Source of the DNA: Cardinalis cardinalis
Taxonomy: Eukaryota; Chordata; Aves; Passeriformes; Cardinalidae
Direction: 5' to 3'
DNA length: 64,000 nt
Assembly (NCBI GenBank): GCA_014549065.1
Contig: JACDOX010000015.1
Location: 6,175,834-6,239,833 of the forward strand
How positions within the stretch are numbered: position 1 is the stretch's first letter; each line of letters opens with the position of its first letter. Under the pieces are notes generated by a model. That model was not told where the DNA came from. It ran no database searches and saw only the letters and a program-made list of their open reading frames with translations. The position numbers and the translations under genes were made by a program. Positions 15,065 to 28,975 of this stretch are shown here, piece after piece.

Positions 15065-17400
15065 TACTAAATACTTATCAATAGTTTTGATTACTTTTGC
15101 TAGTTGCCTCTTCAGGGTCCTTGCTGTTTATTCTGTGTTTCTAGACATACAAAGGGTGTAAATATGTACATTCTTTCCTACCCAGTCATTTCCAGGTTCC
15201 TCTATTTTAAAGCAACTGGTTTAGTCCATGTTTCATTAAAATCTCATTTATTTGAGCTTTTAAACATTTCAGTCTTTGAGACATCACTCCAGGATGCAGC
15301 CCTTGGAGCAAAGCCTTCTTGGAGAACTGGCCATTGTGAAGTCTCTGCATAATGCTGCTCTTCTACATCTTGTTAAAGAGTCTAATTTGATTTTCCACTT
15401 CTCCCAAGCAGGAGTCATTGGGGGTCTACCATCTGCACAGATCAGAAGGAAAAAAAAAAATTAAAATGCTTCAGGAATGTGTTTATTTTCAGCAGTTCCC
15501 AGTAAATAAAAATGCTTCCAGAATGACTTTGACAAAATAACCTAGTTAATCATCGGGTTTTGTTTTTAAATTTGCAAGTAAACATTTATTTGATGCTCTT
15601 GAGTACCTGTTCTTTTTCAGATATTGTACATTTTTTGTCATTGATTCTTACACCCACCAGCCTAAATCTCAAGAGAGGACATCTGTTACTGAGCTGTTTG
15701 TGTGTAAGCCTGGACTTTCATCTGAAGAAACCACACAGGAAATCAAGCTCTACCGTCCAGTTTGTTCTGGATATCCATGAGGCATGTAACAGTTTAAGGT
15801 CTCACTGCTTTAAAATACACCAAAAGTACTTCACATCCATAGGAGTGAAAGCCAACTGCATGAAGGAGGAAAATACCAAAGGTTGAATTCCATTTCTAAC
15901 AGGAGACAAGCTCCAGACTGCATTCAGCTCAGAGACAGTATCTCTGATCTGGATTCCAAGGGGCAAAAGGGGGCAAACCCACTGCAAGAAAAAAGTGGAA
16001 ATCCCATGGTTCATCTCTGTTCTGCAGCGACCTCTCAAGACTGCTGTCCCAGGAAATTGCTAAGATGTGGAGGCTTGTGAATGTGTGAGCTCAAATGAGA
16101 CAACATTTTAGAAGCAGTTCTTGGAAACAAAATTAACCACAAGTCTCAAAAATTTTCCAAATGTAGCATTCATTTAAAATTATTTAGTTTCCCTTCAGTC
16201 ATCTGTTTATACATAAACAAGCCATCCTCGCTCATCCTATACATGTAGATATAAACAAATTAATTAATTGTTTTCTACAACAGTCTTAAAAAGGAAAGAG
16301 TGAGAGAGATTTTCTACTTCTAAATACTTGGAAACTGCTGGTACAGGCGCTTGATAATTGCCAGAGTAACAAGAAANAAGCAAGTCTTAAAATGGAAACA
16401 CATAACATTTCCTTGAATTGCAGGATATGCATTAGGAGTCAATCATCCTTCACTTGACAAGGCTAACAGGAGAAAGTGTTATATCTGTAAGACAAATCAA
16501 ATGGTAGCTATAGAGGNCAAAGAGTAAAAATTTCAAAACAGTGGTTTTACCCCATCCATGGTGTGCNTTGATATTCCTTCTAAAAGGCTATTCAATGGTC
16601 TTTTGTAAACATTCTTCAAATTTCCACCCAAATTTAATTAATGACCATTTCAAACCAATCTGATTTGGTGCTAGCTTTATCCTCTGTACAGGTAACTGCT
16701 CTGTCCTCAATGACACATTTATAGACAGCAGCTGCTCTCAGTCTGTTTGAGTTCTGCAGTCTCTTCTGATCACACTGGTTATGCCCCAGGTCTCACCATT
16801 TCCCTCCCTCTGAACCACACATCAGTCACTTCTCTGGGTCACCATCTGCAAATTAGTGATTGTGTTTTGGGGACGCCTCAGATTAAGAAGATTTTGCAGT
16901 GCCCATTCATGGATTGCTTTGCTCAGCAACTATGTGTCTCTGGCAACAGCAATCGGTGATGGAGCCGCTATTAGAGTGTGGTCTTGTCTTTCCCCTCAGT
17001 CACTTCCCATGGATGAGCTCCTGACTTTTAAAATCCAAGTACTCAAATGAACAAACTTACTTGCCATTTAATCTAACTCCATCTCATTTCACCTTCTATT
17101 AATCTACTTGCTCCCTCCTGTGTTATTTTAAGGAGACATCTGATCTTGTCCAAGTGCAACATGAGGGATTTCCTCATCACATTTCTAATTTTTGTACCAA
17201 GATCATTACTAAAAATATTAAACAAGGTAACCTGGAAAAATACCCAAGAAGAATTCCAGTAATCTCCCTCTGTCCAGCCAGATACTTTCCCTTTCTACTT
17301 TTCCTATTGCCATCCCTCCTCTAACTGACTTCTCACCAAGGTTACCATTCCTGCACTTTAATTTCCAAATTTTGCACTTTACTAAATCCTCATGTGCCAC
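15065..17400. other. Intergenic DNA between LINE remnant and LTR
   Basis: No supported gene. Further decayed LINE sequence 5' of the reverse-transcriptase part could lie here on the - strand, but I could not recognise it. Open frames at 15560-15886 and 15883-16080 look random. Confidence 0.5.
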
Positions 17401-17795
17401 TGTTCTTGTTTCAGACAGGGACAGGGTTTTTTTCTAGCAATTGCCATGAGGGTCCAGGCCAGGACCCTGATGTTATTTGATACCAGCTCACATCACTGCC
17501 AGGGGCAGCAGGGAAAGGGACTTTTTCTCTCTTCTGAGGAAAAGGACTCTCCTTCCAGTGTCATGGAAGAGCTGATTGGAATTACTGGGGTCTTTCTGTG
17601 TGACCTGTTTATTCGACTTTTACCTTTTTTTATTACTATTGTTGCTGTTGCTGCTCCTTTTCTTATCCCATTGCTGTTTCCAGTAAATTGTTCTTATCTC
17701 AACCTACGACCTTTGCCTTTTGTGCTTTCAATTGGAACAAGAGGCGAGGAGCAGCATGGTTTTAGTAGGACTACTAAATTGTAGAATACCACTCC
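17401..17795 (+). mobile_element. ERVL-like solo LTR, degraded
   Basis: It begins TGTTCTTGTTTCAG followed by a GGGACAGGG segment, the usual start of songbird ERVL-type LTRs (TGT-C-TGGTTTCAG...). Its 3' third has a T-rich ATTACTATTGTTGCTG tract, then GTAAATTGTTCTTATCTCAA with AACCTACGAC just after, the typical end region of these LTRs. No internal retroviral genes flank it, so it looks like a solo LTR. The 3' boundary is uncertain (about 17790-17810) and no clear target-site duplication was seen. The 130-residue open frame across it is not a gene. Confidence 0.65.
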
Positions 17796-17799
17796 TAAG

Positions 17800-20570
17800 C
17801 CAGGACACACTGCTTGGTTGACATCCAAATACGTCATTTCATTCCCCTTTCTGTTGGCTAGAACGCCAATTATCATATGAAAGAAAATTATTCTTTTTTT
17901 AATTTNTTTTTCCACAACATCTATGTTTGGTAAAGTCGAGAAATGGGTAAACCCTATTTACAGTAATATACAAATTAGAAAATTCCTTCTGAACAAATTC
18001 CATTAAAAGGGAGAGAAGCTCTTCATTATTGAAAAACAAGTCAAATTGGTGAGTAAAAATATTCACATAGACTAAGGAGAAACCCAAATGCAGTTCCTCA
18101 TTGTTTCATCTCTTATGTGTATGTGTATGCAACACTTTGCTTTGACATTGTTTTTGAGCCAATTTGAAGCAAAATTCCAAGGAGAGCCAAACTTGTTAAC
18201 AGCAAATATACAGAGGAAGGAGAGATCCAGGAGTGTTACACAGGGAAATCACCTGTTGCTAAGAGCTGCTTTTGTCAAGGGAATAGAGATTTGCAAAGCA
18301 CATCCCTCCCTGTGACAGGAAAGGATCTATATTCCCAAATCTCCTGAATAATAGCAATAAATTACATCTGATCTAGAGGGATACATTTTATGCTTGCTCA
18401 CTGACATACATTTTGAAAAGAATTACTATAGTTGTTTAAATAAAAATGTACAGACCCAGTTACAAGACTCTTGTTTTGAATACCTAAGTTCTACAGCAAT
18501 ACAGAGTATTATTCTAATTATTATAGTAATAATAATAATATCATAAGCCATTCTATAAAAAAGTACAAAATTAAATACAAAAGTCATCTTTGTCTTGTAG
18601 CAAGCCGCAGCATTAATAAGGCATATGGAAATGCCTGAAAGACCAGTAAAACCCTCAAAGGCATATATCTTATGTGATTTGTATTTGAGAAACCAGTATT
18701 TCTTTAAAGAAAGTTGTCTCTGGGTGATAATAAGCTGGTGGTGAAGTGTTTTTCCCTTCTACACCAGCTGAGGTAGTTGCTCATGGTAGGGAGACCAAGA
18801 GCTGCTTATTCCGTCTGTGTTAAATTCAAGAACAGTCTTTATCCACCATTCTAAACCAGATCTCAGGCATATCTATACATGTTTCCAGTGCATATCCACT
18901 TACAGATCTCAGCAGCTTCCACTCCAAAGAAAGTATTCTTCTTTCTACTGCAATGTGAATACAGTTCTGTCCCTACATCTACAAGAAACTGTTGATTTCC
19001 TTAGGTATTTTATTTGCAGCATTAGAAATTAAATAACCCCCCTTGGAATTTAAAAAAAAAAAAATCCCATCTCGTTCATCCAATCCTCTTCAGAAAAAAA
19101 TCCATAACCTTCTTTTCAAACAAATGTTAAATTCTGAGAGCAGACCTCTGTCACTTCAAATGAGCTGCACCTTTCATCTTGCAGAGGTCAATGCAGTGCA
19201 GTGAAATGATAATGGCTGACTATCTTAGCTATTTTTTTAGAGTATCACCATCCCACAGCAGCCAAGCAGCAAGTCTGCTCAGAGCAGCATTCTGCACTGG
19301 GTAACATATTGTCATGGCAACCAAACAAATGGGTCATCCCACTCCTGCTCACTCCCATTGTTCCATGGTGAGAGAAATCACAGCACGAGGGGGGATATGT
19401 CTCTGAGCTTCTGTGAGACTGAGCCAAGTCTCCTTCCCAATCTGCTCTTGGGGAAGCACTGGGCCTGTGGGCCTGCTCAGGGACATGCAAAGCACAGGTC
19501 CATGACCTCAGCAGGTAGACAAGGGCTCAGGAGCAAANGCAACTCCCAGGAAACAGCAATGATCTCCTCCTATACATTACTAGATAATAGCAAGAAACAC
19601 ACTAGTAAAACAACGCCAATAAAGTGGGGATGGCCAAGCCAACCTCGTGATGGAACTACCTGGGCAATGTGGTGATTCAGTGGGACAAGTGGATGAGGGA
19701 GCCCTGTGAGGATTGGGAAGTGGTGTGTCTGTTGAACACTGCTTTCTTCCAGCTCTGTCTGTCCTGCGCTTTCCTCACTGCTCCAGTCTTCTTCTTCTTC
19801 TTCTTCTTCTTCCTCACAGTTCTTCTCATTCCCATTCTTTTCTGTGTTCTGTAATAACTCTTTGCTGAAACTTCATCTTCTCCTCCTATGGTCCTATAGG
19901 CTCACACCCACCCTGCCACTCTCCAGAGCTTCTGATAGGACTGTTTCTGCATCACCCATATTTCACACTGCAAGATACATTCTCTCACAGGGCTTTGCTT
20001 TCAGACACATGACAACTTAATCAAGTTTACAGCTATTCCACCTGGAATTGTGTGTGCCAGACATCTGGATGAAGAAATTATTTTCTTGAAGTTTACATGA
20101 TTACTGTCAGCCAAAATTAATGAAATGTTTCCAAGATTCGGGATAGGGTTGACATGGACATGGGCCAAAAATTATTGTAATTATTAAAAAATTTAAACAA
20201 ATTTCCCACATTTTACCCTATCCCCATAGTACAGAGCAGAATATGCAGTTTATCAGGACATTTCTTCAGAGCATGATTCCTTCTTTACTTATGAATATCT
20301 ATTCTTTTCCAAATAAGATATAACCCCTGAAAAATTGTCATTTGCACATCTCAACAGAAAATTCTTAGTGTTTGCAACATAAGACCTCAACAGGTATTGT
20401 TTGTTCTGTGCATGCTGCAGGCCAGAGACTGAAGTGCAGTGTTCCCCAAGGAAAGGATGAGACTGAGACAGTCTGAAAAGATAAGCAGACTCTAGAGATG
20501 GAAACTGGATCAAAAGGAAGCCCAAGATCAGTAGATGAGAAAAAGAGTTTAAGATGATGACCAGAATCAC
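17800..20570. other. Intergenic DNA
   Basis: Nothing supported apart from the CTT repeat at 19787 and an AAT run near 18526-18542. Confidence 0.6.
19787..19815 (+). repeat. CTT trinucleotide repeat
   Basis: Eight or nine CTT units inside a pyrimidine-rich stretch. Confidence 0.9.
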
Positions 20571-20572
20571 TG

Positions 20573-20875
20573 AACCATAAAATTATAAAGGGTTGGGAGA
20601 GACCTTAAGGATCATGCAGCTCCAACACCTCTGCTGTGGGCAGGGGCAACTTCCACTAGACTAAGTTGCTCAAAACCCCATCCAATGGGCTAGANCACCC
20701 CTAGGGATGCAGCATCCACTTCTGTGGGCAACCTGTGCCAGTGCCTTATTACCCTCACAGTAAAAAATTCTTCCTTATGTTTATTCTGAGTCTACCCTCT
20801 TTCATTTTAAGACATCACCCCTCTCCCCACACACCCTTATAATGAGTCTCCCATCATCTTTCCTGTGGAGGAAGA
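20573..20875 (-). mobile_element. CR1 LINE 3' fragment
   Basis: The + strand reads as the reverse complement of a CR1 3' end. It starts with AAAGGGTTGGGAGAGACCTT, followed by the CCAACACC, GGGCAACCTGTGCCAGTGCC and AAATTCTTCCTTATG blocks typical of the family. It is 5'-truncated, as most avian CR1 copies are, and has no coding capacity. Confidence 0.88.
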
Positions 20876-23800
20876 AGATGGCTCAAAGCCAGTGGGTAGA
20901 TATTTTCAGAGCGAGGACTGAAGGAGAAGAACAGCACAAAGTTTAGGAAAGGAGAAAGTGGGGTTGTTTCTAAAGGAACACTGATGTGAGAAATCCAGGA
21001 AAGCATAATGGAGACTGAACTATAAAATACTCTAAAGAAGAAATGCTGGAAACACGGAGCAGAAAGGATTGATCTTAAGGAGAAACAGAGAGAACTATGC
21101 CTGGAATGGAATTAAAAATTCATGTCTCACCATTCACATGCTCTCAGTGAATGTGTGTAAAACTCCTCAGCAAAGGCTCTCATTGCTTCATCAAGAATGA
21201 GGACCTGCCGTGACTGGCAGTTACCTCACCAGCTTCAAGCTGCAGAGTTCTGAGAAGTAGATGTAATTGTTGCCAACATGAAGGCAAACCATGAAGACAC
21301 CAGCCTGATATCACATTATGGGATATTCTGCTCCTGTTTCTGATTCAAAAACAAATAAGCCATCAAAAAACTGCACCAGGAATCAGGGCTCAGTGTCATG
21401 GAACAGTATGCGGTGAAAATGAGCCAAGGCTGTGCTGTGAAAAGTGCCCAGTCCACAGGCCCACAGGTCAGAAGCTCTGTGCAGAGGGGAGCAGGAGGAG
21501 AAAGACTGACCTCACTTTAAAGCTTCTGCAGAATTGTGTTCTGCCCTGCCTCTCTCCATGATACCGCCAACAATGCCAGGCAAGTNGCTAGAGCCAAGCT
21601 GCTCATGTGGNGCAATTACATCTACAAGTTTTCTGGTCTCTCACTTGAGCCTGAACTGATAAGGTGTTGTGNACCATGGCCTTTCATGTCGTTGAGAACT
21701 GTGATTTGAGTGTCTAATGTGCTAAATTCACTGAAAAAGTCTTCCATTGGCAACACAGAACAAGCAGGAGCTCAGCTTTTTTATTTCTTTTGTTTCTCTG
21801 TTCTCCAGATAGAAATTGGATGTACTAGTACTGCCTTATGTTACAGAGATGCTCTGAAAATATGTTCATTTATATTTTTGTAGAAGTTGCACTCTAATAA
21901 AAACAGCATGGGAAGTCTCAGAAAAAGTTCAACAACTTTTTAGGACAGGTTTTGAAAAACGCAAAAGGTAAGGCACAGGAGCCACATGAGTAAATAAAAT
22001 ACTGAGAAGNTATTTAAAAAGTGAGCACTCAATCAGGCAGATGTGCCAAGGAAAAAANACAGTATGTAATGATGAGATTGCAGATGGAATTAGAAAGCAT
22101 AATCACAGAAAGCCAAATTAAGCTTGCCTCATTTNCCATCCATTGAGGGCTTGACTTTTCAGCCTCAAAAGCAATATAATAATATAACATTATACAGGTT
22201 TTGTACGTACTTTTACTTTCTCCAACAGACACAAACAAATGCTGAAGCAAAAAGAAAGCCCCATCCCTCAGAGTCATGGGGATAGTGAACTCTTTCCTGG
22301 ATCATCCTGGTCATGTTATTTTGTTGTGATTGTGTCCTAGTTTGTTGTCCTGCTTTCATTATTGTNCTCTTTCACATTTTTTCTGAGTAAAAAGTACCTC
22401 TCTATCTTCTTATTTAGTCCCCTTTGCAGTCAGATTACATTCCTGATGGCAGTAGCAAGATCTTTAATGCAACACAAATGTTACATCACCTTAGTTTTGT
22501 CAAAATTCCTAGGAGCTTATCACAGGCACAGTTATTTTAGAAATGCAATGTAAAGAGACAGCCCTTGAACAAAGACATTTAAAAACTCAAAGACACAGCT
22601 ATAAAAGCAAGACACAAANGCATAACAAAGACACAAGCAGATGAAAAAGTAATAAAATACATTGCTCATATCAGAAAAAATATCAGTAGTTCTCTGCATT
22701 TATGAAAACATAATTGAAAGCACTGTTGTGCCTTTCATATCAGACCTGCTTTACACTGCTTTCCAAAGCTGCAGTTAAAGGAAGAGCTATTTATTCTNTT
22801 CCTTGTCACTGGAGGCTTTTACCTATAGTAAGCAAAATGCAAGCCAGCAATCATGTAACATATTACAGATTCTTTGTTCTGTTTCCAGTTCCCTAAGCCC
22901 TGTTGTNTCCACTGTTTTTCCTCCATCTACAAATTTAATTTCACAAGGTATAACAGGGAGACTAGAGCAAAATCTATATGGCAGCAATGGTGAACATTAC
23001 TAAATCAAAAAACTAAGTGATTCCATGTTATTGTATTATGCAAGAAAACAGGGTTCAAAAGATTTATGACATTTAATTTNAGAATTATTGCACTTGGAAG
23101 AGAAATATCATAATTGTGCATACATTCAAATTCACAAGCAATATGCAGATGAAACATTTAATTAGTTTAGAGAAACAAGAGTGAGCNATGGATAGCTACC
23201 ATAGTTCATGCTAGCAGTAATAAAGAAGACAAACATAAAAATATCACTGTTCCATTAACATGAGCACAGAAGATCCATAGTTCATATTAGTTCAGGAAAC
23301 TGAAACTGTGCCCACTTCTGACAAAAAGAACCAGTATTTTCCTTGCCAACAGCCATCATTGGAAATTCAGAATGCAAGGGAATTCTGCATTTAGTTCCAA
23401 TTTTTAACATGGCCTGTACCAGAGAGCTCCTTTTCTTTTTATGCCAAATTTGTTTCTTCCTCTTTCCCAGTCTGGAGTTCACTCCAAAGGTGAACCTTAT
23501 TNTGAAGGTTCTTATTATTAAATATAATAACAAAAAGAAGAAAGAGGGCTGCAGAAGATCTGATCATGCCTGACTTAGCCACAAGTGTAAGTTTAAACTA
23601 GTTGCTTTTTTTCTCTGTGCCTCAGCTTTTCTCTCTGTGAAATGGAACCAACAACAAACCAGTGCAAATGCAGGATCTGAGCCAACTCGTTCTTGCTTAT
23701 CAAGGTATTTACTTTTATATGATTTGCAAAAATATCCNATTAGTCAGATAAAATATCCTGTTAGTCAGTTTGTTTTGGGAAAAAACAAACCACAGTTAAT

Positions 23801-26477
23801 TCACTCTGCTTTGGCCACCTCACTTAATTTTCACCACCAAGGATTGGAGGCGTTTCCAGCACAACAACAACAATTACATTCTTGCTTAATTAATTTCTAA
23901 CATTAATCTCAAACCATGCTTTATAAAATAATTCCTATCACTCAGCATTCTACATTAATAGGTACTAAGTACTGGATAAACTTCCTAAATAGTTAATTTG
24001 TTTCATTGAAAATTTTTCACTGAAAATTGCATTCCCAAAGTTATAGATTATCTTAGATCTGACACTGGAATTACAGGGCAAAAAGTCNTGCTTTTTATTA
24101 TGCAAAAATTTTCAGGCTTCCTGACTGCAAGTGTTTACCACCATTAACAATTTAAAATATATTATTGTGGCACCATTAACAAACATTTGTCCTTCACTTG
24201 AAAATTCTTTCAACATAAGGCTAGAAAGAAAAAAAATTCCTGGGAAGTGCAGAGCTGACACATGAACTTAACTAAAGGAAACAGGTTGTATATCTTTGTG
24301 AAAATTACTTTCTTGATATTACTTATGTATAAAGGGTTGACAATTTGCCAATCTCTATTTTCCTTGGCCTTGATGCCAGACTGAAGGAGAGAGCTTCTGG
24401 CTGTGGCAAAAATGACTCTTTCTGGCCTATTCTGCTTAATTATTCCCCTCAGATATTCCTTCTGGTTTGGGGTCTTTTTAATTCTCAAATAATTATTTTT
24501 ATGGCACCAATTATTAAAAGATCTTATCCTCACATTTACAAGTGGAATGATACTCTTGAGGCAGTTTCTTCATGTGTCCCTCACCCAGGAGGAAAAAAAA
24601 TGCATTGATAGAGAACAGTAGAAATTTCATCAAAATTGATCATTTTCAAGCAATGGTTATATAATATCCTGTAACAAATTAAANATTAAATAGACCTAGA
24701 AAAATGCAAAGTAACCACAATAATGCAAATATAATGTAGTTTAGGTTCCATTTTATAGCTTAATGGTATCATTAGAGAGAGCAATGAAAACCATAATGAT
24801 AAGACATCACATTAAAAAAGTGTAGCAGAAGAAAAACTAATTAGAAACAGTATGGAAAAGGAAAGAACTGTACAGCCTAGAGACATTTATAATATAAGAG
24901 TGGAGAACTAAGAAAAACCCCATGAAATGGGACTGTTACAGAGTTAAGCTCACCTGATTTCCAGAATTAGTGTATGTGTACTAAAAAAACCCCCAGAAAT
25001 TTGAAAAAATAAACATATTTTGAAGAAAGCTGAAAAACTAACTATCCAAACAACACAGGGTAGAGGAATGATCTGGTCTCTTTGTCAGAATAAAAACAAA
25101 TTAAAAACACCAGAAACATTTTTGTCATGTGACAGAATCAGCAGAACATACCCATATGTGAGGGTGTATAAATAACAGCAATGGATCTGTTACAACTTGT
25201 ATATAATGGAAGAAAATGCAGCATCTTTCCCTTAAAATGGCTCAAAGTCAGAGAAAGCACTAAGACTGAAAATAACAGCTTGCTTCTGTAGTTTGCAAAA
25301 AATCCAGCTGAGATCAAGACAAAANGGAAAACTGAATAGCAACCTGAGTTCTGACAGCAGTAATGAGTCTAGAAAGGCATGTGGATTATTTTTCATTTAT
25401 TTTTTGTCACCTAAAGCCTCCATCAGGGGCAGTTCAAAGCTTTAAAAACAGCAGGCTCCTCTAAGTATCAGAGTTCAGGTTGAAACTGTTAGTATCAGAG
25501 CACATTGGAATTTTCAGAGTTTAAAAGTTGTACATTGTCAGAGTACCTCCACTCTGTTTTGATAAATGATGATTTCATAAGATATTTCTTCCTGCATTTA
25601 TTTTTCTGTTANATACTTCCTCTAGATCTGTATGTTTTCCTGTGCATTCTCCATATATAGTTAGAANAGAGAGAAAGCTCTTATAAAGACTAAATTTGAA
25701 TAAATTTTACACACACTCAGACATGTATGGCAATGCTTCCCCTTTCTGTATTATTCATATGTGGACAATTTTCCAAAAGACCTGAATAGTGGTTCAATGT
25801 CGAATTTCCTCCTCTCTCAAAAATTTAGTCCTGGATGGCTCTCTATCATTTCAAACTCCATGAAGATAAAACTAAGCTATTCATTTTGATATAAGTCTGT
25901 CTCACAGTGAATTGTCCATTTTTCTTTATAAATGTCCCTTCCAGCCAGAAGACAGAATAATTTATTCTGTCAGTTCAGAAAACCATAAGAACANTGTGCT
26001 TTAATAAAGAGATTGTTTTTCCCTCACTTGCTTTCTCCCCTTTGGAGAAAACACAGTCAGCCCCTGTCCAGAAATGTAGTCTCAGATCTAGTTATGTTTT
26101 ATGTAGGAAGTAAAATTATTTTTCTAGCCTAAGGCAAATACTTTAAAATATATTTTAAGATGCAATTCAACTAATAAGGCCAGAAAAATTGTTTTGTTTA
26201 CTGGCTGACCAGTAAGAATCTACCCTTGTATTCACTGCACCAAATCTTTCACAGAGCAGGAAAATAAAATATAACAAGGTGATGTGATTTACAAATTGAA
26301 CATGATCTGCATTCCAGGTTGCTATAGCAGGTTGGATGTACCAAACATGCCATGATAAAACCTTCCTAATTACCATTGACATCTGTCAGGCTGTCAACTA
26401 CCTTTTANAAATCCCTAGGATTTAGGCTTTTTTTAATAACAGTTTGCAAGGGAATGTTTGCCTGACCAAAAGATATC
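20876..26477. other. Intergenic DNA between two CR1 copies
   Basis: AT-rich, no recognisable coding sequence. The only element seen is the MIR/L3-like tail at 23608-23670. Confidence 0.6.
23608..23670 (-). mobile_element. Short MIR/L3-like ancient element tail
   Basis: The + strand contains TGTGCCTCAGC, then TTTCTCTCTGTGAAATGG, which resembles the inverted MIR or LINE-L3 core (GGCCTCAGTTT...CTGTAAAATGG). Only about 60 bases are convincing. Confidence 0.4.
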
Positions 26478-26770
26478 ACAGGACCATAAATGATGGCTTT
26501 GGAAGGGACATCCTGGATAATCTAATCCAAACACCTGCTTCAAGCAATTATGGTTTTATATCAGCTTCCTCATAAGTGTACTAAACCTTCCCTTAAAGAC
26601 ACCTAATTAATTATTTTGCCTCTACTCTGGTGACAAATTGTTATACTGTCTGATCAACCTCAGTGTTAGAAAAAAATGTCTATATACCCAGGCTGAATTA
26701 ACTATTCTTCCAAGTACAGTACTGGCCATTACTTCTGTCTGCTACAAGTTCTTGCATTTCTGTCTTTCCT
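26478..26770 (-). mobile_element. Old, diverged CR1 LINE 3' fragment
   Basis: Reverse-complement CR1 landmarks are recognisable but decayed: CATAAATGATGGCTTTGGAA for the 3' end, then TCTAATCCAAAC and CAACCTCAGTGTTAGAAAAA. It is more diverged than the copy at 20573-20875, so it is probably an older subfamily. The far edge is approximate. Confidence 0.7.
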
Positions 26771-28939
26771 GGTTTCATACATCATGATGGCTCTANCTTT
26801 AATAATTTCTCTGGTTTTATACTAAAAAATCTAGTAATGATTCTCACAGTGTCATTTAATGAACATGTTATTCTATATTCTATAAATCTCTATGTTATTC
26901 TATACTTCAAGAACAGGCACCCCACTACTACTATATAAAATGACAGTGATACTCTTCCAGATCTTTGAAAAATGCCTTTGCTTAGATTTCTTTAAATATA
27001 CATGTATTCTTTTGTTTTTGTAACAGCTTAAGATAAGATTTCATTTTTGTTTGCATTAGTGACAGAGTCATGTCTTTTTTTAATGTATTTTATTTTATGC
27101 CTATGGTCCTCCAGTTTCTCGGCTTTTTTATGCTGTGAAATAATAGGATGGAAAAGCTAGTGGAAAAATAAAAGTTTTTTGCTGTTGTCTTGCTTTGTTT
27201 TTTATGTATTATCTCTTCACCCTGCATTTTAATTGCTAAGTTCATGCATGTGACAGAAGACTCTGAATGTAGAATCTTACTGAAAATTTCTACATTTAGG
27301 TCTATTTCCTTAAAATATCAAAGCAGAGCTAGACTGTGATCTCAGGGATGGCAACATCTCTGACATTCCTCACACAGAGAAAAGGGAAAATCACATCTAT
27401 TTTTGATCAAGTTTGCTACAGACAGTAGAAAGCTGCTCTAGTGATGGAAGTTTTGCCTCAGTCTTCAGAGCAGCCAAGATTTAATATAATATACTCTCCA
27501 AAACAGCTGGCAGAATCCTCTGTGCTATAGTAATTGGGTGATAGATAGCACTGAGCTACTCCTTTGACAATAGTTAGAGAGGGAGGCTGTGAGGATTTTC
27601 AGTACTAGGCAAGGGAATGAGTTTGGCTTTAACTCCTGTAAATTATTGCTGTATATTTGAGCTNTACACATTTTGGCTACCAATCCAATGGGGAAAATTT
27701 ACCATGCTAAAAATAATATATTTTGGCAATCTCTAGCTCACTGATGATAGCAGCAACTTCTGTGTGCAGTGAAATCTATTCTGTGAAGAAAAACTTTCTG
27801 CTTTATACAGCCAGAACTGGACAAGGTGCCTGTCTCCCCACTGACGTCTGCAGGCATTCACCTGTTGTCTTTTGTGAGTGCCCAAACATGTTTTTGAAAA
27901 GNGTATGGTGACAGCAGGAATAATTTCATGCTTTTCTTGTCAGTCACCTGCCAGCACAGTGCACTGAGTCAGCTCACTGAGGAGCCAGAGGCAGCCCAAG
28001 CCAAGCTGCCACGGGGGCACAAATGCCACTGTGCATCTGGGACATGGCAGGGGGAGAGGGAAAGGAAAGAGAGGATGTCCTGCCCAAACTCAGCAAGTTT
28101 TTAGGCTGGTTCAGTCCATCTGGTCCCAGCTCACCNAAGGATAGGACAGCCTTACAGAAGGAGGTGAAAAATAGTTCCTTAGGGCTCCACCTGCATCTAA
28201 TGAGCTTTCTTCTAATAGCCAGCACTAGTCATTGAGTACAAACTTGTAAAAGCAGGTGACAGAGCCTAAAACTTTATGCCTGTGTATATTCATGGCTGAT
28301 GAGGTCACTTCAAGGGATGAAAGATNAACATCTCCACTGACAGTTTCTGATACAGTAATTCACAAAGTGCCAGGCAGGGGGCACTGCCCTGTAATTGGTA
28401 TTTTTCCCTTTCTCTTTGCAAAATGTATCGGGGTAGNCCAAATTAATGGAAGTTATTTCACCCCATCATGCGAGATCTCATTTGGTTTATGGTTTCTTCG
28501 TGACTATGCTGATAGTCTCAGATTGCAGCTACCAGAGTTTTCAGGGACCCTTAGGAGCTGCAATACCAATTAATTGCTTTGTGTTTCTTGTCACTGCTGC
28601 AGATTCTCCATCCTCAGATTCTTGCAACAATGAAATAAAAATGTGACTGTACTTCTCTTCAGTCAAAATATGTTAGAGTAGTAGGCAAACAGCATGTTGG
28701 GAGTACAAGAGCTCCTAGCCAGGAGCTTCAAGTATTTCTTGTTATTTCTGCATTTTCAGACTTTGCAAAGCTCCTTGCACATTGCTGACCAGAAGGATGA
28801 AGAACTCTGTTTCTATGTTCAGTGCNCAAGAGAAAGTTCTTGCCAAGTTTAATTCTCAACCTCAATCTGCCTTTTCCATTATTTCCGTCCATGAACATGT
28901 TTCTTATTCCTGTGTAAGAATGAAGGATTGTTGTGTACT

Positions 28940-28975
28940 ATAAAATACAAGAAAATACATTTTCTTGTATTTTAT
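28940..28975. repeat. Perfect 36-base palindrome
   Basis: Arms 28940-28956 and 28959-28975 are exact reverse complements (17 bp each) with a two-base centre. The arm reads ATAAAATACAAGAAAAT. It is AT-rich. Confidence 0.92.

Noticed and set aside
17392..17784. A 130-codon open frame with an apparent hydrophobic segment
   Set aside because: It lies across an ERVL-like LTR, and the hydrophobic part is the T-rich LTR tract.
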